NCBI RefSeq assembly: GCF_900103485.1
Contig: NZ_FNHW01000001.1
Span: 2,749,057 to 2,813,056, forward strand
DNA length: 64,000 nt
Direction: 5' to 3'
Source: Fictibacillus solisalsi
Lineage (GTDB): Bacteria > Bacillota > Bacilli > Bacillales > Fictibacillaceae
In this document: piece by piece, positions 62,588 through 64,000 of the stretch
Numbering within the stretch: position 1 is the stretch's first letter
Layout of the letters: every line of letters begins with the position of its first letter
Translations under genes and position numbers: made by a program
Notes under the pieces: model-generated
Database searches by the model: none
What the model saw: only the letters and a program-made list of their open reading frames with translations
Told to the model about the DNA's origin: nothing

Positions 62588-64000
62588 GCCTACCCAGAAA
62601 AATAAAAGGTATATGCCCGGCATAGACGGGCTACGAGCATTGGCAGTGCTGGCGGTTATCGCCTATCACTTGAATCTCGGCTGGGCGCCAGGCGGTTTGC
62701 TTGGGGTAGGTATCTTTTTCGTTTTATCCGGCTACTTGATTACAGACATTATTGCAACCGAGTACCTCAGGACTGGAAAAATAGATTTCAGGAAATTCTG
62801 GATCAGAAGAGCACGAAGGCTGCTTCCGGCATTGCTTTCCATGCTGTTCATTGTTATCGTGTGGATCCTCATGTTTGAGCGTTCCTTTTTACTGGACCTC
62901 TGGGGAAACGTGCTCTCTGTTCTTTTATATGTAAGCAACTGGTGGCTTATTTTTCATAAAGTCTCCTATTTTGCCCAATTCGGACCGCCGTCACCACTTA
63001 ACCATCTCTGGTCCCTGGCGGTAGAGGAACAGTTCTACTTAATATGGCCGCTTCTGCTTCTGACTGGCTTACGGTTTATTGGCATTCGAAAAGTCATCCT
63101 GCGGTTCATTCTTGGAGCTGCAGTACTCTCTGCCGTTTTGATGGCAGTTCTTTATACACCCGGACAGGATCCAAGCCGTGTGTACTATGGAACCGATACG
63201 AGAGCTTTTTCACTGCTCATTGGTGCGACACTGGCTCTGATCTGGCCAAGCCGAAAGCTTTCCATTCATCTGCCAAGAGAACCCAGGATTGCGTTGGACA
63301 TTTCAGGAACCGTTGGCCTTGTTGGTATTCTGCTGCTGATTATGCTGACCAGCCAGTTTGATTCCTTTTTGTACCGGGGCGGCATGGTGCTGCTATCCAT
63401 ATGTACGGCTCTTCTTGTCGCAGCCCTAGCCCACCCCGCAAGCAAGCTTGGGGCTATCATGGGGTGGCAGCCGCTTCGCTGGATCGGTGTCCGCTCATAT
63501 GGTATTTACTTATGGCACTTTCCGGTTATTGTGCTCACCCAACCGTCACAGGCGGCAGAGCACGCATCTTGGCTTGGATGGGTACAGTTTGGGATAATTA
63601 TTCTTTTAGCAACCATTTCCTGGCACTTTATCGAAGAGCCTGTGCGGCGAAGTGCATTAATTACGGGTCAAGAAAAACGGGCAGTAACAGGATTTTCATG
63701 GAAAAGGGCCACCCTATTTCAGAAATCCATTCTCGGATGCTCAGCCGTAGCTGTTTTGATTATGCTATATACGGTTGTTGTGCCCGGCATTCAAAAACTT
63801 GAAGCTGCGCAGGAGAAAAAGGAAGCTCAAAAATATGTTCATCCTGTACCAGAAACACCTAAGAAAAAACCATCACATACTGAAAAGGAGCACCCTGAAA
63901 AGGATCCGAAGCCTTCACCTGCTCCAAAGCAAGAAGAGCACAGAATTACAGTTATTGGCGACTCCGTCATGGTCAATGTTGCTCCTTATCTGAAGAAAAA
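62580..64000 (+). CDS. OatA/YrhL-type acyltransferase (partial, runs off window)
   Basis: At least 473 residues; truncated by the window edge. ATG 62580 has AGGGGG 8 bases upstream. Acyltransferase-3 membrane domain with motifs RYMPGIDGLRALAVLAVIAYH (about 10-30, in outline), FVLSGYLITDII and WSLAVEEQFYLIWP, about ten or eleven helices (about 10-420). A Lys/Pro/Glu-rich linker (about 420-460) leads to an extracellular SGNH-type domain that begins with the nucleophile motif TVIGDSVMVN. It probably O-acetylates peptidoglycan or a related wall polymer, conferring lysozyme tolerance; the exact acceptor is unknown. Confidence 0.9.
   Translation, partial: MPEPTQKNKRYMPGIDGLRALAVLAVIAYHLNLGWAPGGLLGVGIFFVLSGYLITDIIATEYLRTGKIDFRKFWIRRARRLLPALLSMLFIVIVWILMFERSFLLDLWGNVLSVLLYVSNWWLIFHKVSYFAQFGPPSPLNHLWSLAVEEQFYLIWPLLLLTGLRFIGIRKVILRFILGAAVLSAVLMAVLYTPGQDPSRVYYGTDTRAFSLLIGATLALIWPSRKLSIHLPREPRIALDISGTVGLVGILLLIMLTSQFDSFLYRGGMVLLSICTALLVAALAHPASKLGAIMGWQPLRWIGVRSYGIYLWHFPVIVLTQPSQAAEHASWLGWVQFGIIILLATISWHFIEEPVRRSALITGQEKRAVTGFSWKRATLFQKSILGCSAVAVLIMLYTVVVPGIQKLEAAQEKKEAQKYVHPVPETPKKKPSHTEKEHPEKDPKPSPAPKQEEHRITVIGDSVMVNVAPYLKK

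Overview
The window reads as a chromosomal segment of a moderate-GC, spore-forming Bacillaceae bacterium. The block secA, prfB (with its programmed frameshift), a YitT-family gene, ftsE, ftsX, ctpB and minJ keeps the order known from Bacillus subtilis. Other B. subtilis-like units are qoxABCD, citR/citA, ycnJ/ycnI, tnrA, hpf with a sigma-B-type promoter, and a Zur-box gene set. Gene content and style suggest a Bacillus relative such as Fictibacillus, but the genus is inference. No rRNA, tRNA, CRISPR array, prophage or complete insertion sequence was seen.

Layout. 1-6.1 kb: an end fragment, a small unknown protein, a CDF metal exporter behind an attenuator-like leader, a GtrA/YkoS-like envelope pair, galU and a Gfo/Idh dehydrogenase. 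6.1-8.8 kb: zinc starvation genes (ZagA-type GTPase, zinc-free S14, ZnuA), each with a Zur-type operator. 8.8-15 kb: Mn catalase, a DUF2642 protein, the OpuA glycine betaine importer with fused permease and binding protein, and cardiolipin synthase, followed by a 43-bp tandem repeat of a terminator. 15-22.6 kb: cccB, citR/citA, two Ada repair proteins, copper genes ycnJ/ycnI and a nucleotidyltransferase. 22.7-29.4 kb: an M23 hydrolase, the quinol oxidase qoxABCD, a cupin and a relic of arsC. 29.4-41 kb: the division, wall and secretion block. 41-52.6 kb: transporters, hpf, csp, an M50 protease, lrgAB with a tiny FbpA-like gene, and tnrA with a perfect TnrA box. 52.7-54.7 kb: the PTS-type dihydroxyacetone kinase dhaKLM. 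54.7-64 kb: accessory material, with two WXG100-like coiled-coil paralogs, a truncated WXG-type ORF, a styrene-monooxygenase-like flavoprotein divergent from an XRE-TPR regulator, a 1126-residue polytopic membrane protein and the start of an OatA-like acyltransferase.

How it fits together. The zinc genes form a local regulon: retrieve zinc, allocate it, and free ribosomal zinc. FtsE/FtsX sit directly upstream of a coiled-coil M23 hydrolase, which suggests an FtsEX-hydrolase module that uses an EnvC-like enzyme. The best candidates for undescribed biology are the leader in front of the CDF exporter, the orphan WXG-like modules, the pentapeptide minigene after the XRE-TPR regulator, and the giant membrane protein.
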